A DNA stretch of 64,000 nucleotides from Gamsiella multidivaricata (lineage: Eukaryota > Mortierellomycota > Mortierellomycetes > Mortierellales > Mortierellaceae). The position numbers were made by a program, and so were the translations under genes. The stretch is from positions 346,577-410,576 of the forward strand of contig NW_026251737.1 in NCBI RefSeq assembly GCF_025024155.1. The letters run 5' to 3'. The notes under the pieces are model-generated. The model was not told where the DNA came from. It did no database searches and worked only from the letters and a program-made list of their open reading frames with translations. Shown piece by piece: positions 14,248 through 26,000 of the stretch. The first letter of the stretch is position 1; each line of letters opens with the position of its first letter.

Positions 14248-14885
14248 AAGTTGAGCTGAGTGATGGTGAAGGAGGTGATTGGAAGGACAAAGAGGTGTGA
14301 ATGTGGGATTCAAAAGTAAGTCATGGATGGACCTTCGTCTGCAGACGTTAGCCCACATACGCGTTCCCTCCCTCTTTCTCGCAGACGCGGCACAGACACT
14401 GTGTGAATGTGTGTGTAAGAGAGGGAGAATTGGATCTGTCATGGAACATATTCCTATCGCGTCTACTGCGGCAGCTCACATTCACCCTGGATATAAAAGG
14501 ATGTTTGTTCCTGGATTCGAAAGACAGGGTGGGCAAAGCCCATCTTCTCGTTTGGGTGCTGTTACGGTGCTAATTCATACTAATATACAGGCACAACAAC
14601 ATCTCTTTAGCCGTTGAAAGAAAATACCTACAGAGGTAAAGGGTTTCCCTTCAAGGGACAGGCCCCACATCCTGTGGATTTTCCTTGGCTGGTATCAGGG
14701 GAGGTGTATTAGACTACTACAGCCCACTCGTTTTTTTTCTTTGAACCCCAGCCCTGCTCCGCTCTCTGATTCTTTTATTTGACGCTCTGCTTCTTCTTCC
14801 TTCTCATTCACTTCCTCCATCCCCTTCTCGCATGATCATTCACTTTTGCATCATTTGTCGGTAGCACTCATCCACACTTTAGAGT

Positions 14886-15719
14886 ATGAGATCGAAACTC
14901 AGGTCCTCAACTATCTCCTCGCTCTCCCTCCTCCTCCCCTTCCTCCTGCTCTCCTTAATACTCTTCACCACCCATGCAAGTCTCCTTGACCAATGCGCCT
15001 TTTCCATAGCGGCCCTCTTCGTCGACCCACACGTAAATGAATGCATCCCGATCGCTCCTCTCGCCCAGCTTGCCAACGGCACGGATGTGACCCCAAAACT
15101 CGTCAATGACACCTCAACGACCTTTTGCGCCATGCCCTTCTGCAGCGCCCCAACCGTTTCCTTGATGGAGAACACCATGAACCAGAACTGCGCCGAGACC
15201 ACGGACGACATTGATTCCAACCACTGGTTTTACGGGTTCGCCTCACTCTACGTCCCCTTCAAACAGGGCATGTGTCAACGAGTCCAGACCCCGCCGACGA
15301 ATGGAACCTTCTGCGTCACGCTACTCACGGAATCCTTGAATGCTTATGTGGCAAAGCATCCGAATAAGAAGGGATGGGACATCTTGGCGAACTCGACAGA
15401 GATGCAGCAGTACGTGGATGGGATACCAACATCGATGCTGTGTACGGCCTGTAACAAGGCCATGATCAATCCATTAATGAATTTTGTGGAGGTAAGACAG
15501 TTGGCACTCGATCCGGTCGTGGTTTCATGGGCGAGCTCCTTGGGAAACGGGATCCAGGAACGATGTGGAGAGGACTTTTTGTCACACATGCCTCCGCTTG
15601 CACAGCAGTCGCTGACCCCGAATGATGCATATGCATTGAGGAGCTCTTCTTCTTGGAGGAGGTCGTCATTACCGGCGGTATGGATCGCCGTCTTGTACCT
15701 TAGCACTGTGATACCCTAA
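14886..15719 (+). CDS. Secreted cysteine-rich protein, probable GPI anchor
   Basis: Single-exon, 277-residue protein with an N-terminal signal peptide (basic start, then about 20 Leu/Ile-rich residues ending near THAS). The mature part has about ten Cys, with pairs such as CAMPFCS and CTAC, and several N-glycosylation sites (NGT, NDT, NST). The C-terminus is Ser-rich (SSSSWRRSS) and ends in a hydrophobic segment (WIAVLYLSTVIP), the layout of a GPI-anchor signal. It resembles the broad group of uncharacterised fungal surface proteins with conserved Cys. No catalytic motif is visible, so a cell-wall or surface role is inferred. The stop is followed directly by A-rich sequence with repeated AATAAA. 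Confidence 0.7.
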   Translation: MRSKLRSSTISSLSLLLPFLLLSLILFTTHASLLDQCAFSIAALFVDPHVNECIPIAPLAQLANGTDVTPKLVNDTSTTFCAMPFCSAPTVSLMENTMNQNCAETTDDIDSNHWFYGFASLYVPFKQGMCQRVQTPPTNGTFCVTLLTESLNAYVAKHPNKKGWDILANSTEMQQYVDGIPTSMLCTACNKAMINPLMNFVEVRQLALDPVVVSWASSLGNGIQERCGEDFLSHMPPLAQQSLTPNDAYALRSSSSWRRSSLPAVWIAVLYLSTVIP

Positions 15720-16248
15720 AAAATAAAAAATAATAAAAACAAATAAAAAAACATTGAAAGATTAATAAATTATCAGCTCTTCATTGGACTCATGAGAAAT
15801 GAAACGATTCTCACTTTTGGTGCGATGTATCCTGAAGATCGCAGGGATACTTGGTGAAGCCCATATCTATAAAGACGATAGCCCAATGGACAGCGTATGC
15901 GCATAATGATACCTGAGCCATGGGCGCAAGAAGAAAGAAATGGGTGATCCTAAAAAGAATACATAGCTTGCCCGTTGTCGTGCATTGCCGCGACCATCTC
16001 ACCCCTGTTTTGTAAAACAAACTCGTAGCCTTTCATGGATAAGAATACTATACAATGCTTCGCTGGGGTCTTTATTATGAATACTTAATGGTAACTATGC
16101 CTGCAACAAAGATGAGAATGAATGGTATGAATGGTATGGATGATTGATGATCGAAAGACTATAAACATTAAGCAATTACGAGGAGGGAAAACTGGAAGGA
16201 AAGCCCTCTCTGTACAAAGGGATCGCGACGGATAAAAAAAACCCCTCT
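15720..16248. other. Intergenic, convergent 3' regions; no gene seen
   Basis: A-rich 3' sequence with several AATAAA-like hexamers at 15720-15770, then about 450 bases without a recognisable gene before the stop codon of the RhoGEF on the opposite strand. Confidence 0.5.
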
Positions 16249-18879
16249 TCATGACATGGTCTTTGCAATACGCTCTTTGGCTGGAATGAAAGAACTCGAG
16301 AAATCCAAGTTGACGTTCTTCATCTCCGCTTTAACTGCTGGACCTCCGTTCTTCGCCTCCTGCTTTAGACGCGCCTGTCTCCTGGCCTCGACGGCCGCCG
16401 CCAGTGCCGCCTTGGCCTTGGCCTGCTTTGGCGTCAACTGATCCACAGGAATGGCGGCCAACATCGAGCCCAGCGACTGTGGATTACTGCCATTGGTCTT
16501 TGCCGTTGTCGACGATGTCGCCGTTGCTCCTGTCGAGACCGAGGATGAGGACGAATTGTTCGACAAGGCTTTGCTCAATGCCAAAGGACTCGACTTGTAA
16601 TTATCCTCGTTCGGGTTGACCTTGACATCCGTGCCAAACGAGCATCCATAAAAGTCTGCTTGTGGGTTCGGTTTCCGGGGCTTACTGTTCGAATTCTGGG
16701 TCTCGTTGCTAGATTTGGAGTTGATCGACCGCGAATCCGGCAAGGTCTTGTTGAAGCTGCTGCCGCTGGTTTTGGGGCCGGCTCCAAGATTGTGCCCTGA
16801 GGAATCTGAAGAGATCGAGCTAGCGTACTCGCGCAGGGGCAGCAAATCGCCTATTGCCTGGGAGGGGTCGTACAGGCTCTTGTTGACAATATCGACAGCC
16901 TGACGCATGGTCTCCATCCAATAGTCGCGCTCCTCTCGGCTCCTGCAGCGCATCATTTGTTTGCGTCCTGCGTTGGCGATTTGGATACAGTTGGGGAGCT
17001 GTGGGAGTGTCACATTGTCCTCAGGGTTGTTGATCTGCGTCTTAGCCAAGTCGAACATTCCCTGTAAAAAGATTAAAAGGATCAGACAAAATGAACGTTT
17101 GTCAGCACAGAGATCTTAGAAATACAACATTGTATTAAATCATTATAAGACGCAGACATCGCCATGCTTACCTTGAATGTGTAGGTATTCTTCTTAGGAT
17201 CAAACCGCGAGTACAGCAGGACATCGTTCATGAGATAATATGTTCGAGGTTCCAGTGCCAGGGACGAGTCAACCTTATGTAAATCTGCTCGCAGAATCAG
17301 GCGACGTTTTGGGATCATGATGGGCTCGGGTAACCCTATCGTATTGGATTGGATTTCCCAGAGCGCCAGCTGGTCCTGCGCGACGAGCCGCTCGCCCCTG
17401 AGCTCACTCGCAACAATGTTGACTATGTCCAAAGCTCTCATCAGATTCAAGTAGTCTGGATGGCTGGGCTGGGTTGCTTGACAAATAGCAATGATCATAT
17501 CTCTGTAGGTGGGGAGACGCCCCAATGGGAAAGCAAGCATGAGATGCAGACTGGCTGTGCCTGGAGGATTGTCGATTGCACATTGCTGTGAGGGAAAATC
17601 GGAATACAAATGTCAGTCCAAAGGTCTTTATCTCTACCATCGTAGTCCGTCAAATTGCCACCACAAAAATCTACCTCTATGAATTTTTTGTATTGCGTTG
17701 TACGCGAGATACGGTCAAGAACCGTCAAAGCTCCATGGAAGTTGGAAAAATATTTGCTGTAGATCCTGAACTTTGGGATCTATTAGTTTCAAACGGATTG
17801 GCAAAAGTAAGGAATGGTTCTTTGCAAGGACCTTCAGAGCATGCAATGTTCTCCATCCACTCACAATATTGATGAACAGGTCACTTATGATCTGCGTGGG
17901 TCCCCAGATCTTGGATCGCTCTTCCAGCATCGACCGGATGTCCTCGTGGAGTTCGATCAGCTGCTCCAGATTGCCGAAGAGTGCTTCGATTTCTTGCTTT
18001 GTCGCCACAGCCTTGGGACTCGAGGACGAACCCAAGAGTCCGGTCTTCTTGGAGTTCTCTGCGTTCTGCAAGTTCAACAGGAAGGGCTTTTGGTAGCATG
18101 ACTTGATCTCCTGCAGCGATCGTAGGTAGTCCTCCTCAGAATCGTACAAATGGCGCACCAGGGACTCGCGCTGGAGGTGTGTTCTCTCGGCTTCAATCAG
18201 CTGCGACTCGTTGAAGCGCTCTATTTGGGGAGCACAGCAATCGCGATTCGAATCAGTGGAATGAAAAGAAGAAAGAAGGGTCCCCAAAAATAAAAGGCAG
18301 TTTAGCCTCTGTTATCTCGTATCTCCATGTCTGTGCTCAATCTGTGTGCAACCGAATGATTACAAAAAACGCACCTGCGCCCTGAAAATCGTCGTGCGCA
18401 AGATCATCATCTCCAAAATAGTCCAGCAAGTCCTCGACAATCGCTAATGATTCCGACATATCAAATGCGCCCAGTGCGAATCCTGTGTTGGTCGTCATCT
18501 TGACGGTCATGTTAGGATCCGTCTGGCGGCCAGCCTGTGCAAGTTTGTCGCGCAGGATCTGTTTCTGCATGCGTCGACGGTCCTCCATCTCTTCGTATTC
18601 TTCCTCTGTCATTCCATAAGGTACTCGGCTATTTTCTGGCTGCTGTTGTTGCTGTTCCAGTTGCTGTTGCTGATGGGAGGCATAGGCATGAGCACTCAAG
18701 GACTGGTAATGTTGGCTGTCTTGACGTGATGGGTATTGTGGTGTGCCGTTGGGATGCGAGGGATCCAGTTGACGGGGAAGGCCACCCATTGGCCCGATCT
18801 CGGTCGACGAGTGCTGAAGTGTGCTGCTGGAATCACTTGAGGCGATAGTTGAGTTTGAATAATAGGCCTGAGGAGTCAT
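16249..18879 (-). CDS. Rho guanine-nucleotide exchange factor (DH-PH domains)
   Basis: Activator of Rho-type GTPases in polarity and cell-wall signalling. Minus-strand exons 18879-18375, 18220-17865, 17779-17675, 17585-17172 and 17061-16249 join in phase to 730 residues. Residues ~1-168 are disordered and Gln/Ser-rich. The DH domain (~180-390) begins RESLVRHLYDSEEDYLRSLQEI (CR1), continues through ISDLFINIIPKFRIYSKYF, and has the Leu-rich CR3 helix LMLAFPLGRLPTYRDM. The PH domain (~400-515) contains RRLILRADLHK, YYLMNDVLLYS and the terminal Trp helix in EERDYWMETMRQAV. The tail is basic and low-complexity. The open frame continues upstream of the chosen ATG to about 19070, where an in-frame TAG appears, so an extra 5' exon is possible. 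Which GTPase it acts on cannot be told. Confidence 0.85.
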
Positions 18880-21800
18880 ATCTGTTGCTGTTGCTGTTGC
18901 TGTTGTTGATGCCGGTTGCTGTACAGATGTGGATGTGTGCGAGCCGCGTCGAGGGGGTCTGACAGGTGGAGTTAGGGAGTGTTGTAGCTTCCCGTTCGCT
19001 GGAGGAGAGAGAAGCTGTGGTGGAATGCTGGAGTACGTCGTGGTGAAAAGATTGCGGAGAAGCCTGTGGTTAGGGCCTCTCTATGGTCGGTTGGGCTAGC
19101 TTCTTGTTTAGGTGTAGCCTTTGATGCTTATTGCTGTCGAAGGATATTTGCTGTATGACGATGCCGTGGGATATAATTACAAAAAAAAAAAGAAAGCGAC
19201 AAGAGTAGGAGAGAACGAGAGAAAGAGTGGAGAATGGGATGGCACCAAGAGCGTTCTTCTTTCACAGGAGAAGGATGAATCCGGCAGCGAATGAAGGAAG
19301 CACGGAGGGGAAAGGAGCCGAGTCCGAGTGGTGGTGGTGATGAAGAGGAAGCTAGCCGATAGAGGAGGACGGGCGAGGAATGAGGATGGAGGGAGGGAAG
19401 AGGAAGAGACGAGGATAGGAGCGGGGGAATGTGACAGAATAAGATAAAGATTAGACGGAAGGCTAAAGAGAGACAAAAAGAAGAGAAGAATGAAGAAAAA
19501 GAAAAAGAGGAACGGGACCACGACGGAGGAAACGCCACAGGCAGTTTGGCCATTGGTCAACTGGCTCTGGCTACTTCGAACTCGAACTTTGGATGGATCT
19601 CCATGGGCTTGAAGAGTACGTTACACACCGCTTTCACTATTGTGCCCTATTAAATAACAGATAGGGAGGCTCGGATTGACTCGATCGAATGAGCACAACA
19701 CCTGCTTAATGTACACACACGAGCAGTTCGTGGGCGGTTTCGCGCAAATGAACGAGAGAAAAAGTTGGGCCGGTAGGTATGAAGGATAGGCCATGAGCGA
19801 AATGCGCGGCCAAACAATCCCAACAGTCCTCTTGATAACATCTGCACTGTCCATCAAGGTACTATACTGCATTAGCTACAAAGGACGCAGAGAGGCTGAG
19901 AGTGACGACAATGGTGATCGCATACAGCATACAGCAGTGGATGATAGCTCGGGAAGGACAGGGGAACTAGCCGGTTAACGGAGAAGGAGAAAGGTACAGG
20001 GAAGTGCGCACAGAACGGCGACGACAACAACAAAAACACCAAATTCTATAATACACATGCATAAATAGTCTTCAAAAAAATACAACGTCAGCAAACAGGC
20101 AGATAGACAAGCGGCCAAAGGGAACTTTTTTTTTAATACAACAGTTCATTGTTTGCCGTCAGGGCTACATCCCTTCACGCGGGGGACGAAAAACAAAATT
20201 CTTTCTTTTGATTTGGCGTCAAAAGGCGGGGTAAAATTCGGGAGCCGACCGACAACTCGTAGACAGAACCGACTGAGTAAGCTGCCATTCAATCCCTGAT
20301 GAGCACAAAGCTGTCTTTGTTAAAGGCTTGCAAACAGTGTTACATCTGCAGCGTCCACCATGGGACAAACCCGACCTTGTAAATGTCTTTTCCCCGGATT
20401 CCGTTTTATGAAGCAACCTCCTCCTTATCCTTATTTTTTTTTAAAAAGAGCTGTCTAGTCCTCTTCACAGAAAGGCTGGCCACTAGCAAGTTAGTACGGA
20501 GATTGGCGAGTGAATAGCGGCCAAAGACCAGGGGTACCTTTACACAGATATAAAAAAAAAGGTTGCGAGCAAGAAAAAGAAGGGCAAGAAAAGAATGCAC
20601 CAAGTCCTGAGCGCAACAACATGCTGAGACTATGCATACTCAGAAAATTGAATGGCTAAGGTTGGAGTAGCCCTCCTCTTTTGTTGTTTTGAGTTCAAAT
20701 GTCCGAACTGACCATGGAATTTGCCATCAGAGTAGGAAAAGGCCAAAAAATATCCCTCTTTACGATCACGAAGGGTATCCAACCCAAGCAACCATAGAGA
20801 ACATGAGCAGGTGTTGTGTGTAAAATGAATATTCGTAAACGAAGGGGTCCTTTGTTGCTAATAATATTTCTTTCCAGCCAAAGTTTTAAAAAATATGAGG
20901 ACGAATAAAGGAGCAAAGACGCATGAAACGAAAAATTACTTGGCGGCGGTCTAGACGGGACCAATTACGCTTTGCAGATGATTTTACGCACGGCATTCAT
21001 ACAAGCAAAGACCTGTCCTGGTCGCTGTTTCTCGACGCTCAGATGGCTTACGCGTTGGGCAGGCATTTTTTTCTCTAGGGTGCTTTTCTCTACCTGCTAC
21101 TATCTTTGACCTCATCTCCGCTCTACAAATAGGAAACGAAAAAACGCGACCATCGGTTTTCAACGAATAAAAATAACTCCGGCGAGAGAAACACGAGTAA
21201 GGAAACGTGCAAGTGAAGTGAACAAACGAGCTCATCTCTCAACTATCGTACTCAGCTGTCACGCCGTTCGTCGGTTTCGTAGCGAATTAAAGGACGTCAC
21301 TCCCTTTACCGGAACCCGGCCAACCACAATTAAAAGATCTGGCAGGGGCTGTAGGCCGTAAAGGTAAAAAAGACGCGGACAAAATAAATCGAAAGCACAC
21401 CGCCGAGTTCGAAGAGGACGTCTGGAGGGTGCTGTTTTGAAAAAGAATCAAGTCTCTCCGCGTAAATGTTCTAGTCTGCAGGGTTTATGCTAGACTATCC
21501 ATACACGACCCAAGTACTCTTCTTTTTTTTTTTTTTGTAAGACACTTCGCGTTTTACTGATGCGTAGGTGTACTATGCTCAAAGTATGTATACGGCAATG
21601 CAAGCAAGCACGCGCCCGCTTTACGAGCTTCAGGATATTCATTCCCCTCTTCCCCCTACTTTATGTCCACGCGCCATGTCATGCTATCAACCTTCTGTTG
21701 TATCTGCCAAAACGACATTAGCCTCGTTCAGAAAACTTGACGAGGGTAGATTCGACCTGACCCCCATTCCAACAATACACCTTCGGTTCTTTTCGCAAGG

Positions 21801-22990
21801 ATCCATGTAGCCGCATCAATGCAATTGACAAATGACTGCAGCAGGAACGTTTTGTGGAAGGAAAGGTGGGTACAGTGTCGATCACTGACGCCAAGAGGAG
21901 AGGATGGGGCTCTTTTCTTTTTCTTTTTCATTTTTGTCCGGTTTTAACCTCTCTACCTTTGTATCACTTCAAACCAACCCTACACTGTGTTTGCATGCTC
22001 GGGACTAGCTATGGGACGACAGATGTAACAGCCCGATTTTTGCGCCCAGCTGTGTGGCATGTCTTAACGCCCAAACACAAACACAAGTAGAACTGCAGCC
22101 GTGGAGAACAGTGAAAAAAAAAACTGGGTCCTATCCACAATATCTGTTTCCCATCAGCTCAAAGCAAGAATTCGACGCCTTTCATCTAACCGGAAAGATC
22201 CAGGTGCCACTTTTTGTGTAGATTAGGCCTATCTGTGTATCGGAAGCAATCGTTGTCCACCGAATTTTTGGGTCCGACGATGATATCATCTTCAGACGGA
22301 CGTGCAGTATCCTTAACGATGGGGGAGGGGTTTCTCCCGATCGAAAAGGACTCCGCAAATGCTATCCACAATAGGTTTATTCTCCCTCCAGGCAGCCTCA
22401 TCCATCCGCCCGAGCTCGGCCCTAGACCACAGTGTGGTGCAAAGGAGGAGCGGCCTGGATGTAAAAATAACACGGTCTCATTGTTTTATGCGTCTCCTTT
22501 CGCTAAACTAAGCTCATCTCTGCGATAACCGGAGCTTCAAACACCAGTTGGAACCAGCGAACGGGGCCGCATCTTGGTTAAGATACGTACACCTTCATTG
22601 TACAATGCTGAACATCTGCTCGCGACATAAGACTTTTGATTAGAAACGCCTATTCATTTTCGAGTACAATCGCCGAATCAAAGTCTGGATCATTAAAGTG
22701 CGTATTATCCCTCCTTCTACAAATCAATGTTCGTTGTTTGTCAATATGACCTCCAGTCCAAAGGCTTTTGAGCTTCAACGTTTTCTACGTACAGTCGCGA
22801 CTAGACATCCTGCAATATATCCTTCACCTTGCCAATTTTGGTTTCCCCCGCATTCTTCAAAAAAAAAAAAAGTCTAGAATTGAGCAACAAGGATTGGCCT
22901 CCACGCCACGTGCATTTGGTAATGCCCTGACTATCTATTTTTTTTTCTCCTAGTGCCTTGGTCCATCAGTTTTTCTAGGCCTCTAGGTTT
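18880..22990. other. Long gene-free stretch (about 4 kb)
   Basis: The first ~700 bases (18880-19560) are probably 5' UTR and promoter of the RhoGEF: CT-rich on its strand, with CTG/TTG runs at 18880-18910. From 19570 to 22990 no conserved protein, tRNA or repeat family was recognised. Only short open frames occur, with no motif and no splice chain that I could build. It is the largest unexplained block in the window. It could hold long UTRs, a long non-coding RNA, or a fast-evolving gene with many short exons. Confidence 0.5.
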
Positions 22991-23018
22991 TATTCTTTGT
23001 TTAGGCCTCCTCTCGATG

Positions 23019-26000
23019 TCATAGCTGATTCATCTCTTCCTCAACCTCTTTATAGATCTTGGTCCCCTTCGGTCTTACCGCTCTTTCCACCACAAACTCA
23101 TCCCCTGCCATCAACGGAGCACTCACAGAGGTGTCCGACGAATCGACCTCAACCCATGTCTGATGGCTGTGACCTCGCTGTGCCTGCTGGGAGATGCTGC
23201 TATGATTGTTACTCTCCGCTTTCCGACGAGCACGTTGGACGAAGCCTCCGATTACTGAGGCAATGTTCGGGAAGAAAAAGTGCTCCGCAACCAAGGCGAG
23301 GCCAAGGTTCAATGCCGCCATGAACAAGATAAAGATACGGAAGCCAAACGGGATATCGAGCAGCTGCATGAAACTCGACAGCCAGTCCGTAGGGAAGAGA
23401 ACCATACCGGCAGACAACAGGACCAGTCCAATGGTGATGAACACAAATGGGCCTGGATACATGGTAAACAAGGAGACTGTTGTTAGCAAGATGCCCGACA
23501 ATAACCATGGGAAAATAAAAGGCATAGGAATACAATAGCGCTTACGATTCGAGGACATAGGCTTTCTGTAGGGCGGTCCAACACTGAAAACAATCGCCAT
23601 CAGCAAGTACTGAAAGATCGACAAGAAGAATAAACTGGTGTTTTCAAAACACTCAATGTTCTTCTGCCCCCGCTCATATTTCGGAGGTCTATACCATTCC
23701 TGATGACGCACGATCCAGTACAAAGTCGCTTGGAAACATCCCTGGATGAGGATCTGTCCAATCAACGACGTCAAGACTTTCTTCGACACCAGGTTGGCAG
23801 TCGGGCGTTTGGGACTCAAAGTCGAGAACGCCTCGGTGCGACCCATGAACACTGCAATGGGCAAGATCAGCACCAGATCAATATATAAGAACTGAAAGTC
23901 GCCGAGATTGGATGCGAACGCGTACAAGAAGCTGACAGTCGTGAACTGGATGATACTATAAAGCGCCATGTACTTGAAGCAGCTGAAACTAGTCACCAAC
24001 GCAGCACGACCCTCCCTAGAACAACACAGATAGAACAACAAAGCCCGTTAGTGCTTGCTTAGGACAAGACAATACTTCCGAAAGACTTCACTGGCTGCAG
24101 ATCAAACTTACTGAATGACTTTGACGACACATCCGATGTCATTCGATCGACTCGTGAACGGTGCTGCAACGGACGCTTCAGCTTCGCTAAGACTGATCCC
24201 AACGTCTGCAGCCTTGAGGGCTCCGCAATCGTTCGCTCCATCTCCACAGAATCCTACGCAGTATCCGATCGCCTGGAGGTTCTCCACGAGCTCGTGCTTT
24301 TCATCCGGTGACATGCGAGCGAAAATTTGACCCTTGACGAGCATTCTGTTCAAGGTCGAGGTCGGAGCATAGTCAATCATCCAACGGAAGCAGTCGCCCG
24401 TCACCGCAAGGACGTAGTCGTTCATCAGATGAATGTAGGATGGGAATTCTGGGCCTCCACCCGTAGTATTGCCCGTCTCTATCGTAGCTGGCTAGAAAAT
24501 GATGAACGAAAAGAACAAAGTCAGTAACCAGTTCCCTCTCTTAAAAGGCAGTATAGAAAGCACTCATAGTTGCTGCGTACCTTGAGAGTCATAGAGTCCA
24601 AAGTCATGCGGTTGTCGTCAATGTTCTCCCAAACGATCTTCGAGTTCTGAGTAGTCGAATCTCCAAAAACAAACCTCGGGGCATAAACCTCCCTGGCCCG
24701 ATCAATCAGTCCACACTCCCTGGACACACTGATAGCAGTAAGGACATTATCCCCGGTGCACATCACCTTTCGAATTTGAGCGTTGGTAAGGGTGGCGATC
24801 ACTGGCGCCGTGGTTGGCTTCAGCTTGTTTTCAAAGACGATGAATCCAAGGAACGTCAGCTCGCTCTCCACCTGCTCTCGCTTGATGCGTTGCGCGCGGA
24901 CGAAATTCAGGGCGGGCATCGGCTTGCTGGCGCAAGCAATGACGCGGTACCCATGATGCGTGTAATAAGAGAGACGCTCTGTGTAGTCGGCTGGCAGGGA
25001 TTCTTTCAAACAGATATCCGTCATGGCTTCAGGCGCACCTTTGACGTAGATCTCCATCCCCGGACTGTGCAGCTTCTTAACGATGACACTCATGCGTCGA
25101 AGGGACGAGACAAATTCAAAGCAGCGGATAATGCCAAGTTCCAAGAATGACGCCTACATTAACAATACAATAAGGTATCGTCAGTATCACATTGATCTCA
25201 CCTTGCGCATCCCAAAACCTCCCATTTTTTGGGTTCTTACCGATTCGTTCATCTCTGTTGGGTGGTGCGAGAGCACTTCGTCCAAATTAAACTGCTTAGT
25301 ACCTGGAGGTCGAACAATGGTCGATACAACGCTTCCTCCGGAACCCTTATTGCGTTGCGTGGGATCCTCAGGGACTTCAGAGGTTCTCATACCCAGACCA
25401 CCCTCCTCCAGAATCCATTGCGTGAAATCGAACATCTTGAGATCCAAGGGATCACCGATGAGCTCCCCTCCAAGGGACTTGACAGAGTGACAAGTCGCCA
25501 TGGTATACAGAAGCGAGGTACGCTTGTCCTGGGTAGAATCCGATGCCTGAGACAGATCCCTTGCATGCGTTATCATGGATCCAAACAAGCCCGTCTCGCT
25601 ATTGCCACACTGGACGCCCAAAATATCCAAGCCATCCTCGGTCAAAGTTCCTGTCTTGTCGAAGCACATGCAGTTGATCTTGCCGCCAATATTCACCCTC
25701 GTGGGACTGATGCAAAAGATGTTTGAGCGTCTTAATCTCGCAATCGCAAAGCTAGTGCCGATCGACATGGTCGCTGGAAGAGCCGGTGGAACAACAATCG
25801 TAATCAGATCCAACGCCTTGATAATCATCAGTCTGAGAGGAACACCCATCCTGATAAAATTGACGGTGGAGACCAAGAAGCCGCAAAAGGCGATACACGC
25901 AAGGATGCCGATGAACCGGAATGAGTCACGATAGAACTGAAAGTCGTTTGGCTTAGGAAAAAGCATCGATCGGATAAGTGTACCCTTGGTTGTGTTGAAT

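Noticed and set aside
19128..19560. Open frames of 127-141 residues on the minus strand
   Set aside because: They are pure Ser/Phe/Leu/Pro low complexity from a CT-rich tract and lie where the RhoGEF 5' UTR and promoter should be.
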